DNA of 64,000 nt from CAYMAZ01 sp964388575 (lineage in GTDB: Bacteria > Bacteroidota > Bacteroidia > Bacteroidales > DTU049), in contig CAYMAZ010000015.1 of the NCBI GenBank assembly GCA_964388575.1, positions 1-64,000 on the forward strand. The letters are read 5' to 3'. Every line of letters begins with the position of its first letter. Position 1 is the first letter of the stretch. The position numbers and the translations under genes were made by a program. Under the pieces are notes generated by a model. It was not told the DNA's origin and ran no database searches. It saw nothing but the letters and a program-made list of their open reading frames with translations. Shown here one piece after another: positions 1 to 9,427 of this stretch.

Positions 1-2
1 CC

Positions 3-1883
3 ACAAACCCGCAACTGACACACACAAATTTCTTGTCCTACGGCGATCATACAACCGGAACAGGAAACATGATGGTTGTCAACGGTGCAGGTGTGTCAAA
101 TACAATCGTATGGGAGCAGACAATCAGTGTCATTCCAGCAACAAATTACAATTTTTCTGCCTGGGTTTCTTCAACACTTCATTTATCAGCAACCCAGGTT
201 GCTCAGCTTCAGTTTTCAATCAACGGCAACCTGATCGGGACAGTGTATAATGCCCCCACAACCGGAGGTATCTGGCAAAATTTCTTTGTGACATGGAACT
301 CAGGACCCAATAATGCCGCAACAATCAGAATTATCAATCAGAATACTGCAACATCAGGAAACGATTTTGCACTGGACGATATTTTCTTTCAGGAGATTTG
401 CATGTTCTCAGATACGATTTCTGTTACTCTCGGAGCAAACATCCAGGCTGAAATTCTGCCCGCCAATGCTGAAATTTGCCAGGGAGACAGCACCCAACTT
501 TCTGTGCAATCAAACAACACATTGCAATCCTATACCTGGAGCACCGGGCAAACCACCCAGGATATCACGGTGAGTCCGGCACAAAGCACAACGTATTCAG
601 TTACAGTTTCTGATGTTGACGGATGCAGCGGGACAGCATCAGCGACGGTCACTGTGAATCCAAATCCTGTGGTTACTGCAAACGCATTTCCTCCGGATAT
701 TTGTGCAGGCAGCTCAACAGACATTATTGCTGAGGGCGGAGTTTCTTATTTCTGGGATAATAATCTCGGGCAGGGGCAGATTCACACCGTTTTCCCCTCT
801 GCAACAACTACCTATCAAGTCACAGGAACTGATGCCAGCGGCTGCACAGCCTCTGCACAGGTTGTTGTTCAGGTTACACCTGAAATTATCTTTGATATTT
901 CACCTTCAGCTCCTGTCATTTGCGAAGGCGATAGCATAGATTTAACCGTTCTACTGAGTGGCATGTATGATTACATCTGGAGTGACAGCAGCACAACCCA
1001 ATCCTTATCCGTTGCTCCTTTGCAAACCACAACTTACAGCGTAACATTGACAGACTCCATGGGATGTTCCGGCTCAGCAGAAATTATTGTCCAGGTCAAC
1101 CCTGTCCCCTTTGCCGATTTCTCGGGATCACCTTCCGAAGGATGTGTTCCTGCTTCTGTGCATTTCACAAACCTGGGGAGCACTGGAGATTTGTTCTGGC
1201 AGTTTGGAGATGGTGCAACTTCAACCCAGATCAATCCTTCCCACCAGTATAACAGCAACGGAATTTTTACTGTTACCCTGATTGTCTCTGAAGCAGGTTG
1301 TGCGGATACGCTCACGTTGACCGATTATATCCAGATCTATCCTCAACCGGTTTCTGCATTCAGTCCTTCTGAAACCGATGTTTACGAAGACGAATCAACA
1401 GTTTTTTTTACCGATTTATCTACAGGTTCGGAATTTTGGTTATGGGATTTCGGGACTGCCACTGCAGATGGAACTTCTCAGCTGCAGAACCCTGAATTTA
1501 CATTTCCGGGAGTGGGGAGCTATACTGTATGGCAATATGTAAAAAATCAATGGGGATGCAGCGATTCAACGTTTGCTGTGATTTCTGTAAAACCAATGAT
1601 TACATTTTATGTGCCCAACGCTTTCACTCCCAACGGTGATGGCGTCAATGAATATTTTCAGGCATTTGGGAATAACATTGATCCCGATTCATTTCAAATG
1701 CTTATTTTTGACAGATGGGGCAGAATCATATTCAGAACAAACAATATCAACATTCCATGGGATGGATCTTCATCCCTGAGCAGCAATGGAATTGCCCCAC
1801 AGGGAATGTATATTTACCAAATTGACCTGACATTTGACAATTACAGAAGACAATTTAATGGTACCTTTTCACTTATTTATTAA
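3..1883 (+). CDS. T9SS type B (gliding-motility-associated C-terminal) surface protein with Ig-like and PKD repeats, 5' partial
   Basis: The frame is open from base 3, so the start lies outside the window; the TTG at 33 is only the first start-like codon. Seen in order (numbering from 33): a jelly-roll-like region ending near residue 125 (FALDD segment), three Ig-like repeats of about 70-80 residues each with a YxW...TTTYxVTxxDxxGCSG pattern (about 130-355), a PKD module with WQFGDG (about 358-440), a second PKD-like segment with LWDFG (about 440-520), and a C-terminal domain (about 522-616) with PNAFTPNGDG, FDRWGR and a YIYQ strand. That last domain is the CHU_C type B sorting signal of the type IX secretion system, so the protein is expected to be exported across the outer membrane. 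Ligand unknown. The gene ends 15 bases before the next surface-protein gene. Confidence 0.85.
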   Translation, partial: TNPQLTHTNFLSYGDHTTGTGNMMVVNGAGVSNTIVWEQTISVIPATNYNFSAWVSSTLHLSATQVAQLQFSINGNLIGTVYNAPTTGGIWQNFFVTWNSGPNNAATIRIINQNTATSGNDFALDDIFFQEICMFSDTISVTLGANIQAEILPANAEICQGDSTQLSVQSNNTLQSYTWSTGQTTQDITVSPAQSTTYSVTVSDVDGCSGTASATVTVNPNPVVTANAFPPDICAGSSTDIIAEGGVSYFWDNNLGQGQIHTVFPSATTTYQVTGTDASGCTASAQVVVQVTPEIIFDISPSAPVICEGDSIDLTVLLSGMYDYIWSDSSTTQSLSVAPLQTTTYSVTLTDSMGCSGSAEIIVQVNPVPFADFSGSPSEGCVPASVHFTNLGSTGDLFWQFGDGATSTQINPSHQYNSNGIFTVTLIVSEAGCADTLTLTDYIQIYPQPVSAFSPSETDVYEDESTVFFTDLSTGSEFWLWDFGTATADGTSQLQNPEFTFPGVGSYTVWQYVKNQWGCSDSTFAVISVKPMITFYVPNAFTPNGDGVNEYFQAFGNNIDPDSFQMLIFDRWGRIIFRTNNINIPWDGSSSLSSNGIAPQGMYIYQIDLTFDNYRRQFNGTFSLIY

Positions 1884-1898
1884 TCAAGCCGATCTCTT

Positions 1899-4800
1899 AT
1901 GAAGACTGTTTTCAGCATTTTTTTTATTGCCTTTTTTACACTTTCTGTTACAAAAGCACAACAGGATACAATTGTTATTCAAACGTTTACATTCGGATCA
2001 CCACAGGACGCATGGTTTGAGTTTCCTCCTGATACAATCAGCTTCGAAAAAATTATCATGAAATATACACTTAAGTGTAATCCCGCCCAAAACCCAGCCT
2101 GTGGAGAATGGGATTATCAAACTTCCACAATCCTTTATGATTACACAGGACTTCAGGATTCATCTTTGGTCAACCAACCTTTGTTTCTTGTCAGCGGCGG
2201 CATCCCGGATACCTTGTACGCTTCATATTCTCCAACATATACAAACACTGGAACTTTTCAATTTTTCAACGTATATGACGACACCCTGAGTTTGAATACA
2301 TATTCACCGGGTGTTTGGGATACAACCTCTGTCTATCCCTTTAAAGCAGAAATGCCGGTATCGAGAGCCTTTTATGTCTGGAGAGCTTCAGAGTTGAATG
2401 CTGCAGGAATGAGTGCTGGAAATGTGACAGGTCTGAGAATTCATGTCCAGTCTGGAAATGTCACATTAAACAATTTAAAAATTCGTCTAAAACATACAAA
2501 TGACAATACAATTGACCCTGATAATATTGATTTTCAGAGTTTTGATCTGGCTTACAACATGAACACAGCCATCACTGCCGGATGGAATCACTTTGCTTTT
2601 CTGCAGGCTTTTGCCTGGAACGGAACTGACAATATTCTCATTGAAATTTCCTTTGAGAACACACATTCAGCTGTCTCTCCACTTGTTTTTTCTGAAAATA
2701 CGGGATATGACTGCGGTGCTTTCCGTGCTGATGATGACAGATGTGTTGAGTTTCACGGAAACAACTATATTTCAGCGCTTGTTACAGATACTCTGAATAC
2801 ACTTGACACAGCTCTGACTGTTTCATTCTGGGCATACGGAAATCCTCAGTTTCAGCCACAGAACGGGACATGCTTTGAGGGTATCAGGGCCAACGGAAAC
2901 AGAATTATGAATGCACATGTACCCTGGTCAGATTCAAGAATATACTGGGATGCAGGCATTAACAATGCAGGGGACTATGATCGTATTGACAAGGCTGCCA
3001 ATCCTGATGAGTTCATGGGGAAATGGAATCACTGGACCATGACAAAAAATGTAGTACAGAAGACCATGAAAATATATCTTAACGGAACGTTATGGCATTC
3101 TGGAACAAATAAAAGTGCTGGATTTGATGTCATAACAAGTTTATTCATCGGAAGAGGAAACTGGAGTGGTGCAACTTCATTTTCGGGCAAAATGGACGAG
3201 TTTGCCATTTTTCGTTCTGAACTTACAGCAACCGCAATTTCTGAAAACTACAGAAAACCCATCACTACTGCTCATCCACATATTGACGATCTCGTGATGT
3301 ATTTCAAGTTCAATGAAGGGAATGGATTAACTGTCACTGACTCTGCCAAAGGCAACACTCTTCCTTCATTTCTCTTTGGTGCATCAAATCCACTAAAATC
3401 ACCTGAAGATTTTGTTACAGGATTTACTTCAACACAATTCAGGCCGGAAATCATTTTTGAACAGGGCAGTTTCAACCAGCATACCGATTCAATTTTTGTA
3501 ACAGATTCAATTGTAAACAATCCATTGCTTTTGGTTTTTTTCAGTGACTCAGTAAATAATCCTGGCGTTGCAACCGATACACTTATTGTCTGGCCAGCCA
3601 ATTATTTCAAATATGTGTATAACTCACTGGGGCAAATTACAGATTCATCTTTCGTTGCTGCAGATACAGTGTTTCTGAATGCATCATATAATTATTATCA
3701 ATACTATCCTCAGATCATCAACTATGAAATGGGCAGATACATTACACCCTATGGCATCGGACTGAGTCTTGGAGACGGCTGGACATGGACATTTGACGTT
3801 TCAGACTACAGAACGCTTCTTGCTGACAGTGTCAGACTTTCTGCAGGCAACTGGCAGGAACTTCTGGATTTAAAATTTCTTATGATCAAAGGAACACCAC
3901 CAAGAGACATCATTTCAATTAAACCACTGTGGTACGGACAATTCAATTATGGGGATCCAAATGTTCCTTTTGATGATCTGGTTCTTCCAAAAAAAATCAA
4001 AGTGCCTGCCAATGCAGTCAATGCAAGATGGAAATCCAGAATAACCGGACACGGCATGGACAGTCCTCAGAACTGTGCTGAGTTCTGCGCCAAGTGGCAT
4101 TATTTTGATGTAAACGGAGTTCCGCAATTTTCAAAACTTGTGTGGCGAAACAACTGTGGGGTGAATCCGCTCTTCCCTCAGGGTGGAACATGGGTTTACA
4201 ATCGTGCAAACTGGTGCCCGGGAGCAGAAGTTGAGACCTATGATTTTGAACTTACGCCTTTTATCACACCCGGAGATTCAATCGAATTGCGTCACAGAGC
4301 CCAACCTTACATTAAAACTTCAGGATGGAGCTTTTATGAAGTCGTTGACCAGGTTGTTTTCTATGGAGCGCCCAATTTCATACTGGATGCTGCCATATAT
4401 AATGTAGTTGTTCCAACCACAGATGATATGTGGCGGAGGAAGAATCCGGTGTGTACAGATCCACTCATAATCATAAAAAACACAGGCTCAACGCCGCTAA
4501 CTTCTTTGGAAATTAATTTCGGAATAATTGGAGGTCAGATTTCTACCTATCAGTGGACCGGAAACCTGCAATTTCTTGAAAAGGAAGAAGTCAATCTTGG
4601 TAATTTCCACTGGACACAGGGTGCTTCAAAATTTCAAATCAGTATTAAAAATCCAAATGGAGGTGTTGACCAATATCCGCAAAATAATGAATGGATTACT
4701 GATTTTGAATATCCTGCACTGATGCCTGAAACATTTTATATCGAGTTTAAAACGAATAACCGTCCTCAGGAAAACCAGTACACACTGTCAGATGATCAGG

Positions 4801-5333
4801 GCAATGTCATCATAAGCAAATCCGGTCTGACGGCCAATACAATTTACCGTGACACACTTGTGCTTCCGCAGGGATGCTATATTTTCAAACTGACAGACAG
4901 CGGAAATGACGGACTCACCTGGTGGGCAAACTCTGCACAGGGGAACGGATATATCCGTTTCAGAAGCGCTTCCTCAACACAAATTTTCAAAAATTTCAAC
5001 TCTGACTTTGGGTCTGAAGTGTATTTGCAGTTCACTGTTGGGCTTACAAACGCAACAGAAGAAGAAGTTGTTGCACATGGTTCAGCTGATGAAATTTTTA
5101 TCGTTCCAAATCCGGCTGAAGATGATGTTGATGTTTCTTTCAATCTCAAACATCTGGAAGCAGGTTATATTGACATTATGGATGTGGTTGGCAGAAGAGT
5201 ATACAGTTCAACTTTTGAAAAATGCATTGCCGGAAACAAAATAATCGATGTTTCCGGGTTTAAGCCGGGGATCTACTTTGTGACAGTGAGTACCGAAAAC
5301 ACCAGAATGACAGCAAGAATGCTGGTCAGATAA
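1899..5333 (+). CDS. PNGase F-like, LamG-containing T9SS type A sorted protein
   Basis: 1144 residues with a signal peptide (about 1-20, cut after TKA). The N-terminal part (about 25-260, with GEWDYQT) resembles the N-terminal domain of peptide-N-glycosidase F-like proteins. A LamG/concanavalin-like domain follows (about 285-475; VSFWAYG, MKIYLNG, KMDEFAIF, FKFNEGNG). A region at about 660-830 (RITGHG, NCAEFC, HYFDVNG, NRANWCPG, WSFYEVVDQV) resembles the PNGase F C-terminal domain, which in the family releases N-glycans from glycoproteins. The last 80 residues (IVPNPAEDDV ... PGIYFVTV) are a type A T9SS sorting domain, so a secreted or surface location is expected. I could not confirm the catalytic acidic residues, so glycosidase activity is inference; a non-catalytic glycan-binding role is possible. 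Confidence 0.82.
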   Translation: MKTVFSIFFIAFFTLSVTKAQQDTIVIQTFTFGSPQDAWFEFPPDTISFEKIIMKYTLKCNPAQNPACGEWDYQTSTILYDYTGLQDSSLVNQPLFLVSGGIPDTLYASYSPTYTNTGTFQFFNVYDDTLSLNTYSPGVWDTTSVYPFKAEMPVSRAFYVWRASELNAAGMSAGNVTGLRIHVQSGNVTLNNLKIRLKHTNDNTIDPDNIDFQSFDLAYNMNTAITAGWNHFAFLQAFAWNGTDNILIEISFENTHSAVSPLVFSENTGYDCGAFRADDDRCVEFHGNNYISALVTDTLNTLDTALTVSFWAYGNPQFQPQNGTCFEGIRANGNRIMNAHVPWSDSRIYWDAGINNAGDYDRIDKAANPDEFMGKWNHWTMTKNVVQKTMKIYLNGTLWHSGTNKSAGFDVITSLFIGRGNWSGATSFSGKMDEFAIFRSELTATAISENYRKPITTAHPHIDDLVMYFKFNEGNGLTVTDSAKGNTLPSFLFGASNPLKSPEDFVTGFTSTQFRPEIIFEQGSFNQHTDSIFVTDSIVNNPLLLVFFSDSVNNPGVATDTLIVWPANYFKYVYNSLGQITDSSFVAADTVFLNASYNYYQYYPQIINYEMGRYITPYGIGLSLGDGWTWTFDVSDYRTLLADSVRLSAGNWQELLDLKFLMIKGTPPRDIISIKPLWYGQFNYGDPNVPFDDLVLPKKIKVPANAVNARWKSRITGHGMDSPQNCAEFCAKWHYFDVNGVPQFSKLVWRNNCGVNPLFPQGGTWVYNRANWCPGAEVETYDFELTPFITPGDSIELRHRAQPYIKTSGWSFYEVVDQVVFYGAPNFILDAAIYNVVVPTTDDMWRRKNPVCTDPLIIIKNTGSTPLTSLEINFGIIGGQISTYQWTGNLQFLEKEEVNLGNFHWTQGASKFQISIKNPNGGVDQYPQNNEWITDFEYPALMPETFYIEFKTNNRPQENQYTLSDDQGNVIISKSGLTANTIYRDTLVLPQGCYIFKLTDSGNDGLTWWANSAQGNGYIRFRSASSTQIFKNFNSDFGSEVYLQFTVGLTNATEEEVVAHGSADEIFIVPNPAEDDVDVSFNLKHLEAGYIDIMDVVGRRVYSSTFEKCIAGNKIIDVSGFKPGIYFVTVSTENTRMTARMLVR

Positions 5334-5365
5334 AACGTGTATGTAAACTTGAAAGTAAATTTTCA

Positions 5366-5830
5366 ATGAAAGCCCATCACCGGAACGACTCAAAGAATTA
5401 CAAAACCTCTGTTGTTTTTCATCAGGAAATGATTGCCCCATGCGGCATGAATTGCGTAATCTGCCTTGCATATCTCCGCAACAAAAATCATTGCTCCGGA
5501 TGCAGAACGTGTCATATGAACAAACCGGAATACTGTAAAAAATGCATCATCATCAATTGTGAGCGACTGAACAGAACAGTTTCAAAATTCTGTTATGAGT
5601 GTGATAAGTATCCCTGTCGCAGACTCAGACAACTTGACAAAAGATATAAAACAAAATACAATATGAGCATGATTGAAAATCTTGAGTTTATCAGGTCTTT
5701 TGGAGCAGAAGCATTTGTTGAACTGGAAAACAGCCGTCGGATATGTAAAGTGTGTGGAGCAACACTCTGTATACACAGAAATTTTTGCCTGACATGTAAA
5801 GCCATTCATGATGACCTCATCGCAACATAA
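5366..5830 (+). CDS. DUF3795 domain-containing cysteine-rich protein
   Basis: 154 residues, cytoplasmic by lack of a signal peptide. It is dense in Cys pairs: APCGMNCVIC, CSGCRTC, CKKC, CYECDKYPC, CKVCG and CLTC. The opening APCGxxCxxC and the closing CKVCGxxxC...CxTCK are the layout of DUF3795 proteins, presumed metal-binding (zinc or iron-sulfur); no reaction is established for the family. The start is uncertain: many family members begin at the Met just before IAPCG, here 5429, and the 21 upstream residues are not family-like. It lies 32 bases after a T9SS-protein gene and has no obvious functional partner nearby. Confidence 0.75.
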   Translation: MKAHHRNDSKNYKTSVVFHQEMIAPCGMNCVICLAYLRNKNHCSGCRTCHMNKPEYCKKCIIINCERLNRTVSKFCYECDKYPCRRLRQLDKRYKTKYNMSMIENLEFIRSFGAEAFVELENSRRICKVCGATLCIHRNFCLTCKAIHDDLIAT

Positions 5831-5921
5831 GTATTTATTTACAAGCATTCTCAGGCAAAATATTCCGGGAATCTAATGTGTTCCGTTTGGATTCCAGATC
5901 CTAAATTTTAAAATGTTAGAA

Positions 5922-6740
5922 ATGAACAAAATTTATATTCTGATAACAAGTGTTTTTATTCTGATTTCCTGTAAAACAGAATATTTCAGTACTCACAGTG
6001 TCAAAGGGGAACAAACCATCGTACTCGGACACGGAGGCATGGGGATCAGTCACAAATATCCCATGAACAGTTATGAATCAATTGCGCGATGCCTGGATTT
6101 GGGAGCGGACGGAACAGAAATTGATGTGCAAATGACAAAAGATAGTGTACTTGTTGCTTTTCATGATTCTGATCTGTCAAAAAGCACAAACATCTCAGGA
6201 CACATCAGCAACATGAACTGGAGCGTTATTCAGGATGCCGTTTACACAAAACCTGTATTCAGAATGTTCAGGATCATCAGCCTGGACTCTCTGTTTACAC
6301 GATTAACAGACATCAGGGATAAAACATTTGTGTTGGACTGCAAATTTTATGTATTTGAAAATACAGCCAGATACAGAGCAACTTTCTGTAATGCACTGTT
6401 TAAACTTATTGATAAACATCAGTTACATGACAATGTGATCGTGGAACTGATCAACCCGGACATGATACGGACTTTAAAAGAAATGAGACCCGAAATCAGA
6501 GTTTTTGTGTACTCCGATTTTGAAAAGGGCATGTCTCTGACAATGCAATATCAGCTGCAGGGGCTTGTTATGCCTGTGAATGTCATCACAAAGGAACAGG
6601 TAGCGATGGCACATCAGAAAGGGCTGAAGGTTGCAGTATTCAATGTACATACCCTGAAGCGCAATAGAGAGGCCATTCAGAAAGGAGTTGATATGATTCA
6701 AACTGACAGACTCAAATATTTACTCAAAATCATGAATTAA
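5922..6740 (+). CDS. Glycerophosphodiester phosphodiesterase family lipoprotein
   Basis: A GDPD-type TIM barrel. Seen: GHGGMG near the start, NSYESI, then GADGTEIDVQMTKDSVLVAFHD, which contains the Glu/Asp metal ligands and the second catalytic His expected of GDPD enzymes, and VQTDR-like MIQTDRL at the end. The family splits glycerophosphodiesters into glycerol-3-phosphate and an alcohol. The lipobox ILISC predicts lipidation and an envelope location. I place the start at the second Met (5922; 272 residues) because it puts the lysine and hydrophobic stretch in the usual signal position; the Met at 5913 is the alternative. The usual first motif H-R is present as H-G, so activity should not be taken for granted. 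Confidence 0.8.
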   Translation: MNKIYILITSVFILISCKTEYFSTHSVKGEQTIVLGHGGMGISHKYPMNSYESIARCLDLGADGTEIDVQMTKDSVLVAFHDSDLSKSTNISGHISNMNWSVIQDAVYTKPVFRMFRIISLDSLFTRLTDIRDKTFVLDCKFYVFENTARYRATFCNALFKLIDKHQLHDNVIVELINPDMIRTLKEMRPEIRVFVYSDFEKGMSLTMQYQLQGLVMPVNVITKEQVAMAHQKGLKVAVFNVHTLKRNREAIQKGVDMIQTDRLKYLLKIMN

Positions 6741-6943
6741 AGAAAGTTCCTTGATATACTGATCGTATGGAGATTCAGGATTTTAAAATTTGTATGGAAA
6801 TTTAAAAACAAAATAAAATAAGTTTATTAAACATGAGCGTCATAACATTTAACATTCAATCTTTCATTTTTAAGTAAGATCATTCATTGAATCATCCGTT
6901 TATTATGCTCACAAAATAAATACATTATACAAATCTGCACAAA

Positions 6944-7534
6944 ATGAACACATCAGATTTTCTGCTTTTAACACAGCAAATACAGAAATGCACAAACTGC
7001 AGACTTTCAGAAACACGACATCATGTTGTGTGGGGAGAAGGGAATGCACATGCGCCCATCATGGTGATCGGAGAAGCACCAGGACAGGATGAAGATTTGA
7101 CAGGGAAACCGTTTGTAGGAAAATCCGGGCAACTTCTTGACAAAATTTTTGAAGCCTGCGGATTCAACCGAACACAGCATATTTTTATTAGCAATATTGT
7201 CAAGTGCAGGCCACCCGGAAACCGCATCCCAACTCAGGAAGAAGCAGACATCTGCATGCCGTGGCTCTTGAAGCAGATTGAATGTGTCAATCCAACCATT
7301 CTTATTTTGCTTGGTGCTACATCTTTGAAACATTTATGCGGAAACCAATGCCGCATCACACGGGATAGAGGGAAATGGATTCATGTGTGCGAAAGACTTG
7401 CCATGCCTGTTTTTCATCCTTCTGCCCTGCTCAGGAACCCTGATCTGAAACGTCCGACATGGGAAGATTTTAAGAAAATTGTTGCAAAATACCGTGAACT
7501 GGTTGATCCCGATCATTATTCCGCATACTGCTGA
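6944..7534 (+). CDS. Uracil-DNA glycosylase, family 4 (iron-sulfur type)
   Basis: 196 residues. Base-excision repair enzyme that removes uracil from DNA. Diagnostic sites are visible: motif GEAPGQDED at 43-51 (the catalytic motif of family 4), GKPFVGKSG, the substrate-loop KCRPPGNR, and the HPSALLR motif near the end. The four cysteines C16, C19, C88 and C104 have the spacing that binds a 4Fe-4S cluster in family 4 enzymes. It begins a co-directional run with DUF89, radical SAM and TrmO genes (gap of 37 bases to the next). Length fits the family. The only doubt is the fine split between families 4 and 5; the GEAPG form and four spaced Cys favour family 4. Confidence 0.93.
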   Translation: MNTSDFLLLTQQIQKCTNCRLSETRHHVVWGEGNAHAPIMVIGEAPGQDEDLTGKPFVGKSGQLLDKIFEACGFNRTQHIFISNIVKCRPPGNRIPTQEEADICMPWLLKQIECVNPTILILLGATSLKHLCGNQCRITRDRGKWIHVCERLAMPVFHPSALLRNPDLKRPTWEDFKKIVAKYRELVDPDHYSAYC

Positions 7535-7571
7535 CCTCAACCTTTGAGGAAAATTCCATACATTTGCAAAC

Positions 7572-8468
7572 ATGAACGATACAAGAATCTATAACACGTC
7601 TGTCATGAACGGAAAAAATCAATTGTGCAGAAACTGTTTTCTGAAAACTTTTTCCGGACTGTGCGAAAAATTCAATATTGACAAGAACACTACAGAATCA
7701 TTTTTTCAATTTTTTGAAATACATTACAATGCAAATGCCCATCTGACAACACCTGAAATTCAAAGAGGACTGAACAGAGAGTTTTGCAGGCTGATCAATA
7801 TCAAAGATCCATTTGAACGGGAAAAATTTGACAACAACCAGCATGCGCTGGCCTTATACAACCTCTGGAAAATCAGGCTCCATGATGAACCTGATATTTT
7901 CAACACCACACTGAAACTGGCCATTGCAGGAAATATTATTGACTACGGAGCAAACAACACCTTTGATATCAATGAAACAATTGACAGGGTGATGACGTCT
8001 GATTTTGCAATCAACCATTCTGCACTCCTGATGAAAAAGCTTAAAACAGCAAACAAAATTCTGTATCTCGGAGACAATGCAGGAGAAATTGTTTTTGATA
8101 AATTATTTGCCGAATACAATTTGCAGTATAAAGATATTGTTTTTGCAGTGAAAAGTGCGCCCGTACTGAATGATGTTACAATTGACGATGCCTTGCAAAC
8201 AGGCATGGATACTGTTGCGCGGATCATTTCAAACGGATTCGACGCTCCCTCAACCATACTCAACCAATGCAGTGATGAATTTCTGCATGAGTTTCATACC
8301 GCTGATCTGATCATTTCCAAGGGACAAGGAAATTTTGAAGGCTTGTCACAACTGAATAATCCCAAAATATTTTTTCTTCTGATGGCCAAATGTCATGTGA
8401 TCGCCAATGCCCTGAATGTTGAGAAAGGAAGTTTTATTGTAATGAATATGCAAACAGTGCATCAATAA
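7572..8468 (+). CDS. DUF89 family protein (ARMT1-like damage-control phosphatase)
   Basis: 298 residues, cytoplasmic. An N-terminal CxxC (LCRNC) is followed by the DUF89 core: GDNAGEIVFD (about 173-182), SAPVLNDVTIDDA, and ISKGQGNFEGL (about 247-257). The two Asp/Asn-rich loops bind divalent metal in characterised members, which are phosphatases acting on damaged sugar phosphates or related metabolites; the substrate here is unknown. A TACATTTG box (7559-7566), resembling the Bacteroidota -7 element, sits only 5 bases before the ATG. I do not call it a promoter, because it would leave almost no leader. Ends 11 bases before the radical SAM gene, so co-transcription is likely. Confidence 0.88.
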   Translation: MNDTRIYNTSVMNGKNQLCRNCFLKTFSGLCEKFNIDKNTTESFFQFFEIHYNANAHLTTPEIQRGLNREFCRLINIKDPFEREKFDNNQHALALYNLWKIRLHDEPDIFNTTLKLAIAGNIIDYGANNTFDINETIDRVMTSDFAINHSALLMKKLKTANKILYLGDNAGEIVFDKLFAEYNLQYKDIVFAVKSAPVLNDVTIDDALQTGMDTVARIISNGFDAPSTILNQCSDEFLHEFHTADLIISKGQGNFEGLSQLNNPKIFFLLMAKCHVIANALNVEKGSFIVMNMQTVHQ

Positions 8469-8479
8469 TAATATGGAAT

Positions 8480-9424
8480 ATGAGTACTTATAAATATTTG
8501 TTCGGACCGGTCCCATCAAGACGACTGGGAATGTCACTCGGCATTGATCTGGTTCCCAGGAAAGTTTGTTCTCTTGACTGTGTCTACTGCGAAGTTGGTA
8601 AAACAACCGGACTTACGATTGACAGAAAAGAATATATTCCTGTTCAGAAAATTAAAGACGAGTTGACATCGTATTTTCAAACCAATCCTGATCCTGATTA
8701 CATGACCTTTTCAGGTTCAGGCGAACCGACTCTGAACATTGGAATCGGAGAAATCATTCAGTTTGTTAAACAGAATAAACCACATATCCCTGTGGCAGTA
8801 CTGACCAACGGATCATTATTTTTTGACAAACAGGTTCGCCGTGAAATTCTCCATGCTGATGTGATTCTTCCCTCACTTGACGCAGCAACCGAAGAGGCTT
8901 TCATAAAAATCAACCGTCCGCATCAGGATTTACGTATTGATCAATACATCAACGGACTGATTGAATTGAGAAAAGAATTCAAGGGCAAAATATGGCTTGA
9001 AATATTTATCCTTCCCGGATACAATGATGACATCAATGAACTGAATGAATTGAAAAGTGCCATTCTGAAAATAAAACCTGACACTGTTCAGCTGAACACA
9101 CTGGACAGACCGGGGACACTGCATGACCTGAGAGGAGCAACACGGGCAGAGCTGCAAAAAATATCCGATTTATGGCAACTGAATAATGTTGAAATAATTG
9201 CTGCCGCCACGACACGTGAACATATGATCGCTTATAGAAAAGACATTGAAACGGCAATTCTTGAAACCATTTCAAGAAGGCCGTGTACACTTGATGATCT
9301 TTCGGGAATTTTAGGAATTCACGTTCAGGAAGTTAACAAATATCTTGATGTTCTTGAAGCTGAAAATCGAGTCCAGCCTGTCAGATTGGAAAGGGGCATA
9401 TTTTATCAGATCAAACACACTTAA
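8480..9424 (+). CDS. Radical SAM protein of COG0731 type (TYW1-related)
   Basis: 314 residues. The FGPVPSRRLG opening and the CxxxCxxC cluster motif (C30, C34, C37 in VCSLDCVYC) define the COG0731 radical SAM group, related to the archaeal/eukaryal wybutosine enzyme TYW1. SGSGEPTLN is the SAM-contacting GGE-type loop; the barrel continues through LTNGSL, LPSLDAA and IFILPGYND. A winged-helix-like tail follows (about 255-314; ETISRRPCTLDDLSGILG). The bacterial substrate is not established. The gene runs directly into trmO (3-base gap), which modifies tRNA position 37, the same position used by TYW1; a tRNA role is therefore a reasonable inference, not a demonstrated one. Confidence 0.88.
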   Translation: MSTYKYLFGPVPSRRLGMSLGIDLVPRKVCSLDCVYCEVGKTTGLTIDRKEYIPVQKIKDELTSYFQTNPDPDYMTFSGSGEPTLNIGIGEIIQFVKQNKPHIPVAVLTNGSLFFDKQVRREILHADVILPSLDAATEEAFIKINRPHQDLRIDQYINGLIELRKEFKGKIWLEIFILPGYNDDINELNELKSAILKIKPDTVQLNTLDRPGTLHDLRGATRAELQKISDLWQLNNVEIIAAATTREHMIAYRKDIETAILETISRRPCTLDDLSGILGIHVQEVNKYLDVLEAENRVQPVRLERGIFYQIKHT

Positions 9425-9427
9425 ACA

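Noticed and set aside
7559..7566. TACATTTG as promoter of the DUF89 gene
   Set aside because: It leaves almost no leader before the ATG and lacks a properly spaced -33 box; the gene is probably read from upstream.
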